Position numbers and translations under genes: made by a program. The notes beneath the pieces are model-generated. The model was given only the letters and a program-made list of their open reading frames with translations, made no database searches and had not been told where the DNA came from. Below are positions 50,311 to 62,800 of a stretch of 64,000 nt of DNA, piece by piece (within the stretch, counting starts at the first letter, position 1; the number at the start of each line of letters is the position of its first letter). This stretch comes from Chromobotia macracanthus (taxonomy: Eukaryota > Chordata > Actinopteri > Cypriniformes > Botiidae), in NCBI GenBank assembly GCA_036877525.1, contig JAZGTH010000015.1, positions 3,462,501 to 3,526,500 of the forward strand. Reading direction: 5' to 3'.

Positions 50311-50619
50311 ACCCACATAACATTTTTGGTTGCAAGAACGTTTCTCTAATGTTTCTGTTAATTAACATAAACGTCCAGTTTGTATATGTTGTATTAACAT
50401 GTTTGCTTAGTTGTTTTTTTAACATTTTTAAACATTTTTAAACGTTCCACTAACAACTTAAGTATAATGTTTTTGAGCTATATGATGTATATCAGTAAAA
50501 ACATTCTACTAACATTCCTGCAGGAATGTTTTTGAACTAACTATTATTATTTAATTAACTTTGAGAGAACATTTAAAGAACATTAGCCAACGTTTGGGAA
50601 CATTCCCGGTTACCTGAGT
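50311..50619. mobile_element. Foldback MITE, family 1, copy 9
   Basis: acccacataacatttttggt to gaacattcccggttacctga; degenerate ends. Probably inside the B2 first intron. Confidence 0.65.
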
Positions 50620-50820
50620 AGACCCTTTAAAATACTTTAAAATTGCATGAGAAAACACAGGAAGGTGTTTCACATGTGATATAGTAGCCGGATCTTCTTT
50701 AATTAAAGCCTTAATATGCAAATGTATACATATGTGATGGTCTTTTAGTGTGTTTTAGTGTGTATCTGTTTTCTGTTTTCTTCTGCAGGTAAACACAGGT
50801 AGTCCTTTCTTATAGATGCA

Positions 50821-51501
50821 ATGGCTGAAAATGAGATGTTAGAGGACCACGAGAAGTTGAAGAGGGACCTTGTGAAAGTTCTAGAATGTGTGGCCACCAT
50901 CTCTTCCGCAGCAGCGGTGGTCAATCCCATCTTTGGTGTGGCTGGATCTCTTATTCGGGTGGTGCTGCACCACGTGGATGATGCAGATCTTCAGAAGCTC
51001 AAACGTGAGTTTGGGAGCGTGAATCGAGCACTGGATGAAATCTCACAGCAGAACCAGAACGTACTTCTTCAGATCAGGAAGGAAACGGTGGACGGCCTGT
51101 ACTGCCGCGTGGAGGAGAACATTCGCAATCAGTTCAGCAAATTCATGGACACTGTAGAGGCTTCATCAGCCCACCAGCAGCGCAGGAAAGATTTTGAAAT
51201 GAGCTTTATGATCAATCAGTGTGACCAAAACCTGCACACCCTTTATGATGGTGTGATGGGCGAATCAAAGCTCTTCAGCCAGCCCATTCTAGAAGTGTAC
51301 ATGAAGCATTCACAGGGCGACCAGCGTGTTATGGAGAACCTCTGCACGCGTCTGGCCTACTTGTTCTGCATTGGTCTTATTGCTCTGATGAGTTATGCTG
51401 CCATTGTCGGGGATGATGAGGAAGCTCTGCGTGTCGAGTGGCAGGAGAAAATGAAAGACGTGGCCAGAAAAATGTCAGAGGTTGTAAACAGTTATGAGTG
51501 A
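50821..51501 (+). CDS. Rapunzel-family protein, gene B2 (226 aa)
   Basis: Tandem paralogue of B1. Hydrophobic segment 24-49 and the sequence around it (about 17-68) are almost unchanged from B1, also at silent sites. From about residue 79 on, many residues differ, including a one-codon deletion near 122. The family block LYDGVMG...FSQPILEVYMKHS and hydrophobic segment LAYLFCIGLIALMSYAAI are intact. The tail is acidic and ends VVNSYE. Start chosen by alignment with B1; the acceptor ttcttctgcag lies 32 bases upstream. No frameshift or stop, so it is probably functional. First AATAAA downstream is at 52093-52098. Confidence 0.87.
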   Translation: MAENEMLEDHEKLKRDLVKVLECVATISSAAAVVNPIFGVAGSLIRVVLHHVDDADLQKLKREFGSVNRALDEISQQNQNVLLQIRKETVDGLYCRVEENIRNQFSKFMDTVEASSAHQQRRKDFEMSFMINQCDQNLHTLYDGVMGESKLFSQPILEVYMKHSQGDQRVMENLCTRLAYLFCIGLIALMSYAAIVGDDEEALRVEWQEKMKDVARKMSEVVNSYE

Positions 51502-52710
51502 CTTTATACTCATCTTGTCTCAGCTGAGTTTTCCTAGTAAAAACAGACAGTTTCTTTGTTATTCATATTGTCAATGTCACAAAACCCTTCACCGTCTGTC
51601 TGTCTGTCTGTCTGCCTGCCTGCTTGCCTGGTAACCACTAAGAACACCTTAGCTACCTCAGCCACATCATAGTAACAAATCAAAACACCCTAGCAAACTC
51701 TAGACCTAACAACCACTTAGCACACCCTAGCAACCACACAGTGCACCCTAGCAACTGCCTTGCACCCACCCAGAATGCTCTAGTAGCATCTATAAACGCC
51801 TAAACAATCTGTTAATGTTTTACTGCTATCAGCCTCCTTGCAGTTCTGAAAAACATATTTCTGATTTCTTACTGTTACTGTTATTATTTGGACATATGTT
51901 ACACTGGTACAACCTACTGTAATACTACTGCCAAGCAGACCAATATAATATGCCCAGGCCAAAGTAAACATATTTTTGTGACATCTAATAAGGTACCTTA
52001 AAGCCTTAAAATATGTCCCTGTAAATCCTTATAAAAAATGTCATCTTATTTCATTGCTATTCTTAAGCGCTCGTATCCTGTGCAGTATTATGAATAAACC
52101 TATGATGAATCCACACGTTTCCAGTCATTTGGAATCCACACACAATGTCGGCTAGTGAGCAATAAGGTCAAAATGTAAGAGACAGTATCATTTAAAACAA
52201 CTGCCCTTATTTAATCAACACAAAACATCCATTTACTTTAAGTAAAAGCTGACTGTGTGTGTCTCCCTCTTTCTGGACACTATACAGTATATTGCACTAC
52301 ATCATAAAACATACATTAATATTAATATCATGCAAAACAATAGGTTTTATAAATGAACAACCTTCAAAAGGCATCTGTTTTACAAAACAGAATTTTGAAT
52401 TAAAGACACACATTCATGAGAAGTGTGTGACAGAAGAGCCTCTTAACTTTGCAATGTTTGGGTTTAGCAGAGAGAGTTTGATCAGTGTTTTGGATGAGAG
52501 AAATACATGAACTCGGTCGGAATGCTATTTTAGTCTTTAATTTAAAAGTTTGCTTCCCACTGTCACATCACGTACCTCACCACTGATACATGGCGTTGTT
52601 GTTTTTCCTTTATTCTTTGCAACTTTTTTTCCTGACACTAGATGTCAGTTTACATACAGCCAGCAGCTGCGATTTGTAATAGAGAAACGCAGTGCAACAG
52701 ATTATGGGGA

Positions 52711-52715
<5 letters not shown>
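51502..52715. other. B2 3' UTR and intergenic DNA
   Basis: (CTGT)n at 51595-51615 and a TAGCAACCA-type repeat at 51630-51790. The poly(A) signal is at 52093-52098. No gene. Confidence 0.45.

Positions 52716-52768
<53 letters not shown>
52716..52768. repeat. (TA)n microsatellite
   Basis: Uninterrupted TA run of about 50 bases. Confidence 0.95.
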
Positions 52769-52773
<5 letters not shown>

Positions 52774-53235
52774 GTAACTCTTATAAAGTAACTCATTATG
52801 TGAGACATAAAGTTATAAACTGTGACAACTAGCCCCAGCGTTTGTGTCTGACCCTCAGTCTGTTATGGGGTATGAGAATTAGCTGCCACACCATTTACTA
52901 CAATAAATATTTCTCAGGGTGTTTATTCATTTATATATAGGCACATACCCTAAAGCCTTGACTACAGCTATTCCACCGTTATTGCCCAACAAAAACAGAT
53001 ACAGCTGAGTTCATTATTGGCAGGTGAATTGTGTGTTAAATAGCATGTAATAGATTTTTTAAAAATCAAACTCAAAAATGTTCAGCTACATTTAAACCAG
53101 TTAACCAATTATGAAACATTAAACAGTTCATAAAACAATGAAAATATCAAACTTGAGTTTTTTGGACGACAGAAATTATAACCAATAGTAAATCTGGAGG
53201 ATAAAATTTACAGAAAACCTTGTGACAATTTCCCC

Positions 53236-53555
53236 AGGTGACAACTTCTCTATATATTATATACTCCTTAATATATATATTATATACTTCTTTATATATA
53301 TTATATACTCCTTTATATATTATATACTCCTCTATATATATTACATACTTCTTAATATATATTATATACTCCTTTATATATTATGTACTCCACTATATAT
53401 TATATACTCATTTATATATTTTATATACTCCTTTATATATATTACATACTCCTTTATATATATTATATACTCCTCTAAATAAATTATATCCTCCTCTATA
53501 TATATTATATACTCCTCTATATATATTATATACTCCTTTATATATATATTATATA

Positions 53556-53594
<39 letters not shown>

Positions 53595-53596
53595 TA

Positions 53597-53627
<31 letters not shown>

Positions 53628-53630
53628 GTG

Positions 53631-53692
<62 letters not shown>
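53236..53692. repeat. TATA-rich minisatellite followed by (CT)n and (TA)n
   Basis: About a dozen irregular units of roughly 21-25 bases (ctcctttatatatattatat), then (CT)n with GTGT breaks, then (TA)n. Confidence 0.93.
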
Positions 53693-53695
<3 letters not shown>

Positions 53696-54239
53696 AGTAT
53701 ATATGATATACTTCTTTATATAATGTGACTGAGAAATAAAAAGGTCATGCTCTGCGCAATAAATGGGTTACTTTCTCATTTGACTGTCATTTCTAACTGA
53801 CCCTCCAAAATGACATAATGAGAACACCGGTCACTAATTATAGGTAGCTTATGACGTATGGTTGTGACGACAGCGTGACGTACGATAAAATAATTTACAT
53901 AATCGGAATTAAATAATACATATCATTAACATTTCCATTAAGACTTAATGCATTGCATTATACACAATATCTTTTTTATCTGTAGCCTACAGTGTATCAA
54001 ATGTGGCGCACAATTAAGACAAAATATAAAGTATTACAAAATATAAAGGTAAAAAATAGGGTGATATTTTAAAAACAGCAACAGTTTAAGAAGAGCAGGA
54101 GGCTGTGAAATACCTTCAGTAGTTCAGAGACAGTCAAACATGTGAAACATGCGCAGCAATCCGATGTGATCAATGACGAGACATGGTCCGATGCTTCCCG
54201 ACCTAGAGCTTCTCAGAACCACCCCAAACCTCCGTGAGC
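53693..54239. other. Intergenic DNA, no gene seen
   Basis: AT-rich, then a short more balanced stretch at 54130-54240 that could belong to a C2 promoter. No clear signal. Confidence 0.35.
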
Positions 54240-54280
54240 GCAACTCTCTCTCTCTCTCTTGTCTCTCTCTCTCTGTGTGG

Positions 54281-54317
<37 letters not shown>

Positions 54318-54470
54318 CTCTCTCTCTCTGTGTGTGTGTCTCTCTCTCTCTCTCTCTCTGTGTGTGTCTCTCTCTCTCTCTGTGTGTCTCTCTCTCTCTC
54401 TCTCTCTGTGTGTGTCTCTCTCTCTCTCTGTGTGTGTCTCTCTCTCTCTTTCTCTCTCTCTCTCTGTGTG

Positions 54471-54513
<43 letters not shown>

Positions 54514-54655
54514 CTCTCTCACTCTCTCTGTGTCTCTCTCTCTGTCTCTCTCTCTATCTGTGTGTATCTCTCTCTCTCTCTCTGTGTGTGTCTCTCTCTC
54601 TCTCTCTATTTCTCTCTCTCTCTGTGTGTCTCTCTCTCTCTCTGTCTCTCTCACA
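54240..54655. repeat. Long CT/GTGT tract (polypyrimidine on + strand)
   Basis: About 415 bases of CT repeats broken by short GTGTGT runs. Every frame on both strands is open, giving false Ser/Leu or Arg/Glu ORFs. It lies 0.8 kb upstream of C2 and has no counterpart upstream of C1. Confidence 0.96.
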
Positions 54656-55434
54656 GATCTTTCCACCTTGTGCATATGATCACGACCATCTTCTCTCAAC
54701 CAGAGGCTGTGGGAACAATTTGGAGAACTCAAGAGGTCTTGGGGCTCTTTCCACCATCTGTTTATCCTGCCAGGCGTGAGAAAACTGTTTAATATATATA
54801 AATATATATTTATTTATTTCTGACTGGATAAAGCTGTGAGTCAGGGACACATTCATATCTGACTGCGTTATAGCTTTAGAAAGATTTCCAAGGTGTGTCC
54901 CGAAAAAATTACAAGTGTATACTGTACACAGTATGTGACCGTATTGTAATTGTATAGATTTTTAATGGGTCCTTATTTACTGTATTAAGATGACGTTAAG
55001 GGTCATTAGATATGAAGAAAGCTGATAGAAACCGTCCTTTTTGTCCTTTTTTGTGCAGAATATTTTTCACCTCACTGACACAAAACATGATCTTTTTAAA
55101 ACGTGCATTTATGTGAACGTGTTTCAAATCATGGGTGTATGCATGTAACTAATGCAGCAGACAAAGCTGTGCATTCAGGCATTACATAAACCAAGCATTT
55201 TATAAACTGATCGTCTGTATGAACATTAAGCATTAAACAAAAGCATTTTTGTTTTGTTCCAATTCTTAACATCAATAAAATAGCTTAAAATCTATTTAAC
55301 ATTACACAATCAACCGTTGTTTAAAGCAATTATTCGATCTTGCTAATTTAACAAAAGTAAAAATGAACGATTTTAAAATACATTATTACTGAAGCTTTTC
55401 TGTGTGTGTTCTGTGTGGCTTAGCTTTTAAAGAA

Positions 55435-56616
55435 ATGTCCAGCCAGCTAGAGAGGGTGGTAGCCCAGAAGAAGAATGCCATTGAGTCACTGATGGAGATG
55501 TTTGAGAGAGGAGCTGAGGTTCTGGCCAGCGCTGTTGGAGAGCTATCTCCCCTTTTTGAAGTTGCTTCTCCAGTCCTGAGGCTGGTCTTGGACAATGTGG
55601 AGAGCAAGGAGATCACATACGTGAAAGATCAGTTTCTAGCCGTGAGGAGCAAACTGGATGTCATCTCATCTCAGTTATCAGACATCGACTGTGAGATTAG
55701 AAGGAGACGTTTGGATTCTCAGTTCTTCTCTGTGGAGGAAAATCTGCGGAACCAATTCAGAAAATACATAGACATCCTGGAGGCCAAACCTGAGTACAAG
55801 GAGGTCAAAAAACGTTTGTTCTTGGAGCATTTTTTCGTAACAGGAGGAGAGAAGAACCTTGGTGTACTTTATGACGCTCTGATGGGAAACAGCACGTTTG
55901 GGGAGCCAATTCTGGATGTTGTGGAGGAATACGAGGCCAGAAACAGAAGAGTGCTGGAGGACTTCTGTGTCAGGCTGAAGGAGCTCCTCTGTCTGGGAAT
56001 AATCGCCCTGCTGGGATATTGTTTCCTTACTTTGGGCGAGGAGGCGGAGCAAGAGAAGATTCAAGAGTGGAGCATGAAGATCCAAGAAATTGAGATGAAG
56101 ATGAAGGAAACCATTGAGAGATGTGTGAATTCATTTCCAGAGCAAGCTGAACTGGACATCAAGAGACTTGTGAAGGAGAGAGAGGATGGAAACATCCAGG
56201 AAATTGCTCAGGAACTGCTGGAATTCCTGGCGAAGAAGTACGACTGGGTGAGCTGGTCCATCCGAGTCATTACTAACATGGGAAAATTTAGCAACTTGAG
56301 AGCTGGACAAAACTTTCAGTGTGTGGCCGGTCAGAAATATTTTGAAGTTTCAGAAGGAACCAACACCAACCTGGTGGTGTCCTACTGCAGCAACCCTCAG
56401 CCTGTGTCCGAGGAGAGCATCAGGCAGATGATGGAAGGTCCTGCAAGGAAGGGAGATGCCAGAGCTGTAGTGGAGGTTCTGGAGAAGCAGCTATCTGGGT
56501 CTTTGGTTCATGCTATCAGTCGTCACAAGGAGAGCTTTGCTGTGTCAAGTTTTCCTGAAGAATGTCACTACTGGGGAAAACATAAGAATGTAAATCTGTG
56601 TGTGCATTCAGAGTAA
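55435..56616 (+). CDS. Long Rapunzel-family protein, gene C2 (393 aa)
   Basis: Tandem paralogue of C1, same length and layout: Rapunzel-type core (1-230) with hydrophobic segments at 28-52 and 184-200, then the 160-residue extension ending HYWGKHKNVNLC. By alignment the start is the Met of MSSQLERVV. An in-frame ATG at 55402 would add 11 residues (MCVLCGLAFKE), but C1 has an acceptor directly before its Met and C2 has cttag at 55419-55423, so the shorter form is preferred. I count 26 differences from C1 in the first 151 residues and only 3 in the remaining 242. The reading frame is intact. AATAAA at 56695-56700. Confidence 0.86.
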   Translation: MSSQLERVVAQKKNAIESLMEMFERGAEVLASAVGELSPLFEVASPVLRLVLDNVESKEITYVKDQFLAVRSKLDVISSQLSDIDCEIRRRRLDSQFFSVEENLRNQFRKYIDILEAKPEYKEVKKRLFLEHFFVTGGEKNLGVLYDALMGNSTFGEPILDVVEEYEARNRRVLEDFCVRLKELLCLGIIALLGYCFLTLGEEAEQEKIQEWSMKIQEIEMKMKETIERCVNSFPEQAELDIKRLVKEREDGNIQEIAQELLEFLAKKYDWVSWSIRVITNMGKFSNLRAGQNFQCVAGQKYFEVSEGTNTNLVVSYCSNPQPVSEESIRQMMEGPARKGDARAVVEVLEKQLSGSLVHAISRHKESFAVSSFPEECHYWGKHKNVNLCVHSE

Positions 56617-56694
56617 ATGCATAGATGCATGAATGTGACAAATAATTATTATTATAGCAAAAACTATATACATAAAACAATTAGTTTAATGCAA

Positions 56695-56700
56695 AATAAA
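56695..56700 (+). terminator. Poly(A) signal AATAAA, gene C2
   Basis: About 80 bases after the stop codon, in gcaaaataaatcacc. Confidence 0.5.
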
Positions 56701-56936
56701 TCACCTTAACTGTAGCACTTTTAATCTATTTGTGATCTTTATGCATTGAAAATCATATGCATTGTTTTTTGATTGTTGTAAAGTTGATATCAACTGAAAT
56801 GATAGTAAATAACAGTAAATAATAACTGAATTTTCATTTTAATTATTATTAAAATGATTAATTATTTCCTTTCAGCAACACTACCATGTAAACTTAAGTG
56901 GCAAGATTAGCTGACTTCTTGTTGGCTGCACATTAT

Positions 56937-57345
56937 TAAAGTAACCATGAAATCAAAATATACTATTTTTATTTTTTATGAAATATTGCAGTGTTTATCA
57001 TAATGTATCCATGCATGTCGTATTTTTAAATTAATGTTCCCTTGTAATCTTTAATCAAAATCTGAAAATGTACTTCCCCCCTCGAACGCCAGACCTTTTC
57101 TGATGACATCAGTCTGATGGCTTGGGCGGAGCCAGAGTCATTAACCACTCCCCTCCAACGGCCAGTCTACTGCAAGCTTTGAAACGCCTACTTTTCCAAT
57201 CAATTCCCAGTGGAGAAAATATGGCACACCCCATTTCTCCATTTCACTCAGAGCTACATCACAACACTTCAGTTGGAACTTCCTATTCACGTGGACTTAT
57301 CATATCTGCATTTTCTACATCCTCTTTAAAATAAAAAAAAATATT
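56937..57345. repeat. Dispersed repeat (family 4), copy 2
   Basis: Begins taaagtaaccatgaaatcaa and carries gacatcagtctgatggcttg. Fuller than the copy at 45745. Confidence 0.6.
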
Positions 57346-57820
57346 GTGATGTTATGTTATGTAAACAAATATGTTGTAGTAATAAAAATACTGAGAGAAA
57401 GAGAAAATACTGGCAAAGAAGAGTGCTTCCACATTTAGCCTGTGACACGACAGCTTTAGCTTAAACAGAACTGACAGAATCTGTTCCTCAACAGCCATAA
57501 AAAACCCATGACATGATGTCTCAGGAAATGAATGTGGATATCTTGAGCAGAGGAGAGTCTTTCATGATGACTAACTAAAACATTCCCCCTTTTAAAAATT
57601 CATGTCTGTTCAAAGTTGCCAAGAAACAATTTAAGGTTTAAGCTGTTTACTGATTTAGTGTTTTTTTCAAACATTTCAGCCGCTGATAAATCTAATTTCA
57701 GTATGCTGTTTTGTAAGGCCTTTCACATTAACATGACTTAAAAGCAATTGTTGACATTCATTGCTATTATTCGCTGAAGTGGATACATGTACCTCTCAAA
57801 GTCTCGTCTAATTAAATTAG
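57346..57820. other. Intergenic DNA, no gene seen
   Basis: AT-rich; nothing recognised. Confidence 0.45.
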
Positions 57821-57965
57821 TGCTTTTGTACGCAGGTCAGCATTTTCTGGCCAGTGGCTACAGTAATAGATGGTGAGTGCCGCTTTGCTGTGTTAATATA
57901 AAGCTGATGAGAATGCTGCCATCAGCTCTCCAGATCCAGTCTTTAAAATCACTGAAGCACAGAGT
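57821..57965. promoter_or_regulatory. Duplicated noncoding block 1, copy 2
   Basis: See 44861-45000. The core is essentially identical. Confidence 0.5.
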
Positions 57966-58601
57966 AAAAAAGCGATGCATCATTTCACACTAAGCAGGGC
58001 TTCAGCTAACACGTGCACATATGTGGTTCTGCAGCTCATCAGCTGTAAAGACCAACTCTAAAAGCTTATTCTTAAGTTGTTAATGAGACATTTTAAAAAT
58101 GTTCACGTTCTTATGACAAAGCAATAACGTTAATACAACGTCTAAAAAAATGAGGCACAAGAGGAAGGACTCCAGTAAGATACAGTCTTGTAAAACTGAA
58201 TGATGAAAGTGAGCTGCTACAAACTTTAAAACATGCTTTCAGTTCATCAAAACTTTTCTTTAGGACACATTCTTGGTGCTGTGAGAAGTGAGAAACAGGA
58301 CACAGAATAAAAATAGTGATGTACTAAACGGATCTGAGAAGAAGAGAATGAGATGAGCAGCAGTTCACTCGTTTGAATGCAATCTGATTACTTTTCCTTT
58401 TGTAAATGATGAAATATAAGAGTGACAAGTTGTCCACTGCTAGTAAATGTTACATTATTCACTGGATTTGTTAATCTGGTCACTACAACAGATTCCAGTC
58501 ATTTAAAAACTGAAGTGTCTCTCTGTGTTTATGTTCAAATACTTACGTACAGTCATAAAGTCAATCTATTGTTATGATTTTTGGGTCTAGATACTTGGAT
58601 A

Positions 58602-58608
<7 letters not shown>
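57966..58608. other. Intergenic DNA with a family-1 MITE fragment
   Basis: MITE remnant at 58066-58160 (ttcttaagttgttaatgaga). No gene. Confidence 0.45.

Positions 58609-58686
<78 letters not shown>
58609..58686. repeat. (TA)n(GA)n microsatellite
   Basis: TA run followed by GA run. Confidence 0.95.
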
Positions 58687-58687
<1 letters not shown>

Positions 58688-58769
58688 ACAGAATCTTACA
58701 GAATTGGAAGTGTTTTATTTTATGTTATTTTTTACAACCATTTCTCAACCTTCTCATTCTCCTGTTTCA

Positions 58770-58920
58770 GAGACTGAATGCAACACTTGGCTCACCAACA
58801 GAAAACTTGTTTTTATTAGTGGTTGAGGCTTCTGTCCTGGTTAGAGCTATTGATCCATGCGGCTATCATCTCTGATTAATGTTTCGTAGTGGCTGAACCT
58901 TAAACCTGACTGTTATTAGT
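58770..58920. repeat. Duplicated noncoding block 2, copy 2
   Basis: See 45490-45640. Confidence 0.7.
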
Positions 58921-59256
58921 TATTAGACCGAAACAAATGTATGATTCCAGCATGACAGTGATGAAAATAAATAGTTATGGATTCTGGCAGAGGGCAATAA
59001 CAGCACATTAACTGAAAAACTAACATGACTGTTGTATTTTTCAGTACAAATGTCATGTTTTCACAGATGATAAAGTAAACACTGATGAGGGCTAAACTTA
59101 AAACCAAAATGTTGCTATTTAGCCCATTAACACATATGGAAATTCACTTAGAGACGTTGCTTTGACAAACTTTGTTTATAACGTAAGAAAAACAAAAGTC
59201 TAACCTTCTCCAGCAAAATCAATATCAATATTTAATAAACCAAAAAGTGATTTTAT

Positions 59257-59510
59257 GAAGCCCAACATTATAGTAGTTTCAAGGGCAGACGATCAATCCC
59301 AGGATGCCTCACTCTGGCTGCATCTGCCAATCACAGGCTGAGCTAATGACATTACCTTTTCATCAGAGTGGACCATCGACCGCTCTCCTGCCTTTAAGTG
59401 GCCTGATCTGATCAAAAGCATTAAAACATTTGTACTGTGACACACACCAGCTCACCCTCCACACTGCCTTTATTTCTGATGTATCTGACCGTGCCTCTAA
59501 ATCCTCAGTA
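59257..59510. promoter_or_regulatory. Duplicated noncoding block 3, copy 2
   Basis: See 46195-46480; about 220 bases with about two substitutions. Confidence 0.55.
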
Positions 59511-59676
59511 GCTTGACTAACAAACTTTAAAGCTTGAAATCTTCATCACAAAATGAGGATGATGATAAGCATGCACTTCACTCTTCATATCCTGGGCATG
59601 TAAATGTTCTATAGAGCTCAGCACTGCCCAGCATGGAAAAATCAATCTGTCTATGACCGTCTGCATTTTAAAACAC

Positions 59677-60069
59677 CCCAGCTAGCAGCTAATAGGTAAC
59701 ATTCTCAGAACGTTGACTAACATTCTCTAAAAGTTCTTCCAACGTTCACTTAAAGTTCACTCAAAGTTCACTCAAAGTTATCAAAAACATTCTTGTTCAG
59801 TAATGTTAGTAGATTTTAAGTAGATTATATATCATATATATCAAAAGCATTATTCCTCATGGAATAAAAAACTGAATAATGTTCTTATAACCAAGCATTA
59901 AGGTTAATACAATGTCTAAAAAAAACTGGAACATGTTTGGAACGTTCCTTAAAATCTCAAAACAACATCTTTAATTTTTTTGTTACTTACGTTACACTTT
60001 TGTTACTTTTTTCATTGATGTTTTTCTTACTTAGGGAAACATTCTTACAACCTAAAACTGTCAGCCGGG
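59677..60069. mobile_element. Foldback MITE, family 1, copy 11
   Basis: ccccagctagcagctaatag to cctaaaactgtcagccgggg, with a small local repeat of gttcactcaaa inside. Confidence 0.8.
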
Positions 60070-60923
60070 GGTCAGCACTCTGGAATCTCTCTCTGTCTCA
60101 GTGTTTTCTCTCGTGGTGAGATAAACTCGTGGTGAGTTTCCTCAGCTCTGCAGTTCATCACATTCTCAGTATGATCCTCTGCCTGCCATCCGCTCCACCC
60201 GCTCCCACATCACTCGTTCAACACTGACAGGATCCAACTGCTTCCTGTACAGTGTCGCAATATTATAAATACCAGCAAAACTGAATTTAACCCAAATCTG
60301 CACACCGAAAAGGATTGAAGATCTGTTAAAATGCATTAAAGTCATAACAGACCAGATATTAAATCTCAAATATCAGATAATGAAATCTGGGCCAGAAGTT
60401 TACTATGATTTGGAGCAGAAAGTGATGAAAATACATATGAAAAGTGTGAGAATATGATATGGTTTATAATATTGTGCTCCATCTTTGTCTTGTTATTGGT
60501 CTACTAGAATAGTTAATCTAATAGTTAACTATTCTAACTTTTTGAACTATTTTAACTTTTAATAGTTAAAATAAACAATAATAAGTCTCTAAATAAAGCT
60601 AGTTTCTGACAAAGTTCTGATCTGCTGATAAATGCCATCTGGTGGGTTTCTAATGTATTGCACCCAACAATAGCGGTACGTCACATGATTACGTCACAGG
60701 AAATAAATCTTATTTGTATAATGAGTACTTATTTTTTTTGCATAACTTTTTTAAAATAAAGAAATAAAACAAATCAGAAACAAAAGCAAATTTACTATCA
60801 ACAAAAATACTATCAGTCTGCATTACAGTCACATCTAAAACAAAATAAAATAAGGCACAAATGAAGCCCCCCTGCTCTGAGTTCTTTATTTTGGGATGAG
60901 AGTTGAATTGGCTAGAGGTGAGA

Positions 60924-60963
<40 letters not shown>

Positions 60964-61877
60964 AGAGCGTGAGAAAGCAGAGAAAGAAAACAAACTTCAG
61001 CACTGTTTATACTGGAACACAGAAAGTGATTGCCAAGACAGATTAAAACAGAACTACAAGAAATATGAGCATGAGGAGACTTTCTACCGAATGCAATGAT
61101 TGGATGAACATTTTATGGTCCTGCACCTTCCACAATAGATATATATTTATATAAATATATTTAGAGCACATTAATTATATTGCTATCAGGATGAAGAGAC
61201 GTTCAACCTGAATAACAAAAAAAATTGCTGAGACTACCTTTAACCAACATAAAGTATTACAAACTTGATGCTGAGAAAGTTTATATTTATAACATGTATT
61301 TTTTTAGGAAAACCAAAAAAGCCATCTGTATCCACCCAGCCTTCCCTCTAGTCTGCTTGACTTTAATCTGCTGCAGTACAGCTCAAAGTCAAAATGTTAC
61401 TGTCGATATGTTTTATCGCTGAGTTTGTAACATTGTATGATCACCAAAGTGACCCTGGATTGTAATAAAACCCAAACAAAACAGATGACAAAAAACGTCC
61501 TTCAGACGAAAACTGAATGTAATGACTGTTTCACACAGCAGAGTATCTGTGTAAGCATGCGATTATAAATCACCTGTGGTTCTGAGCGTGACAACAAATG
61601 AAACGAGATGACAAACTAAGGTTACGTGACAGCTGATCATAAATTAACTCCAGTGGCCTTCACAGAACAACAGAATCATGCATTAATGAAGAAGTGAAAT
61701 GCCGTGACCTTCAGCTTTCATCAGTCTGGGCTGTAATCACATTTTCCATTTGCACAGGACTTGAGGGTTGAGCTGTTTAAAGGGCAGAGAGAATCCTGAC
61801 TGCAGTTAATACACACACTTATAATACACACTGCTAAACAAACTCACCTTTAACTCTAATGTGCAGGATGGGAACAA
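60070..61877. other. Intergenic DNA, no gene seen
   Basis: (GA)n at 60927-60962. A right-half fragment of the family-3 MITE at about 61080-61245. The minus-strand frame at 60166-60369 is not recognised. Confidence 0.4.
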
Positions 61878-62167
61878 CCCAGTTTGCAGTTTTAAGCTTT
61901 AAGAACATTTCTCTAATGTTTCCATTAAGTAACACAACATTTAAAAATGTTACTTTGAATATTCTAGGCATGTTCAAAACATCACGTTTTTAGACATTGT
62001 ATTAATGGTCGTAAGATTGTTTTTTAAATTCTGTAACATATTTAAAACGTTCCAGTAACAACTTAAAAATAGCGAATAAGAATACTGCAGGAACTTTTTT
62101 AAAAACTTTGAAAGGTCTTTTAGGGAACATTAGCCAACATTTTGAGAACTTTCGCTGTTAGCTGGGT
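61878..62167. mobile_element. Foldback MITE, family 1, copy 12
   Basis: acccagtttgcagttttaag to actttcgctgttagctgggt. Confidence 0.75.
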
Positions 62168-62635
62168 ATGGGACGTTTAATGCAAATATTTTATTATATA
62201 ACAAAATATATTTTACCAGTGACCGATTTCCTAGAGGTTTTTTAAAATAATATTTCTCAGTGTGTGAGTCGCAGCTCATGCAGTAATTTTATCTGTTGTC
62301 ACTGTCATTTCCTCTAAGCTTTTCCAGGCCAGAGAAAACACAGACATTCACGTGTGTCATTAAAGCAACATTCATACTTTGCCTTTGGCAAAACAACATT
62401 TTTACATTCACTGTGAGCCCTCTGATTCACTTGTGTCTGTGATCCGGGGACAGATGTTCCCTGACACTGTCAGAGGAGGAAACGATCTGAACCACAGACC
62501 TCTGCCTGACATTTTGACTAAAACACAATTTACATCAAACTAAACTGTTACATTTTCTTAAAAAAAACGTGAGCGGCACTTTCCTGTGCAAAACTCTCTG
62601 ACACAATGCATGTGGATCTCAGAAAGTTACTAACT
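62168..62635. other. Intergenic DNA, no gene seen
   Basis: Nothing recognised. Confidence 0.4.
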
Positions 62636-62800
62636 CACCTAACAACTTAGGTTGTAAGAACATTTCCCCAACCATTTCCCTGTCCATTAAATAACAAAAA
62701 TGTTAAAAATGTTATTCTAAATGCTCTAGGAACGTTCAAAACATCCAGTTTTTTAGTTTATGAGAATGTTATTTAAAAACGTTCTGCAAACTTTCTATAT
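62636..62800. mobile_element. Foldback MITE, family 1, copy 13 (left half)
   Basis: cacctaacaacttaggttgt followed by the family body; the right end is lost. Confidence 0.65.

Noticed and set aside
54124..54792. Ser/Leu-rich + strand and Arg/Glu-rich minus strand ORFs of 168-202 codons
   Set aside because: Translations of a CT/GTGT microsatellite.
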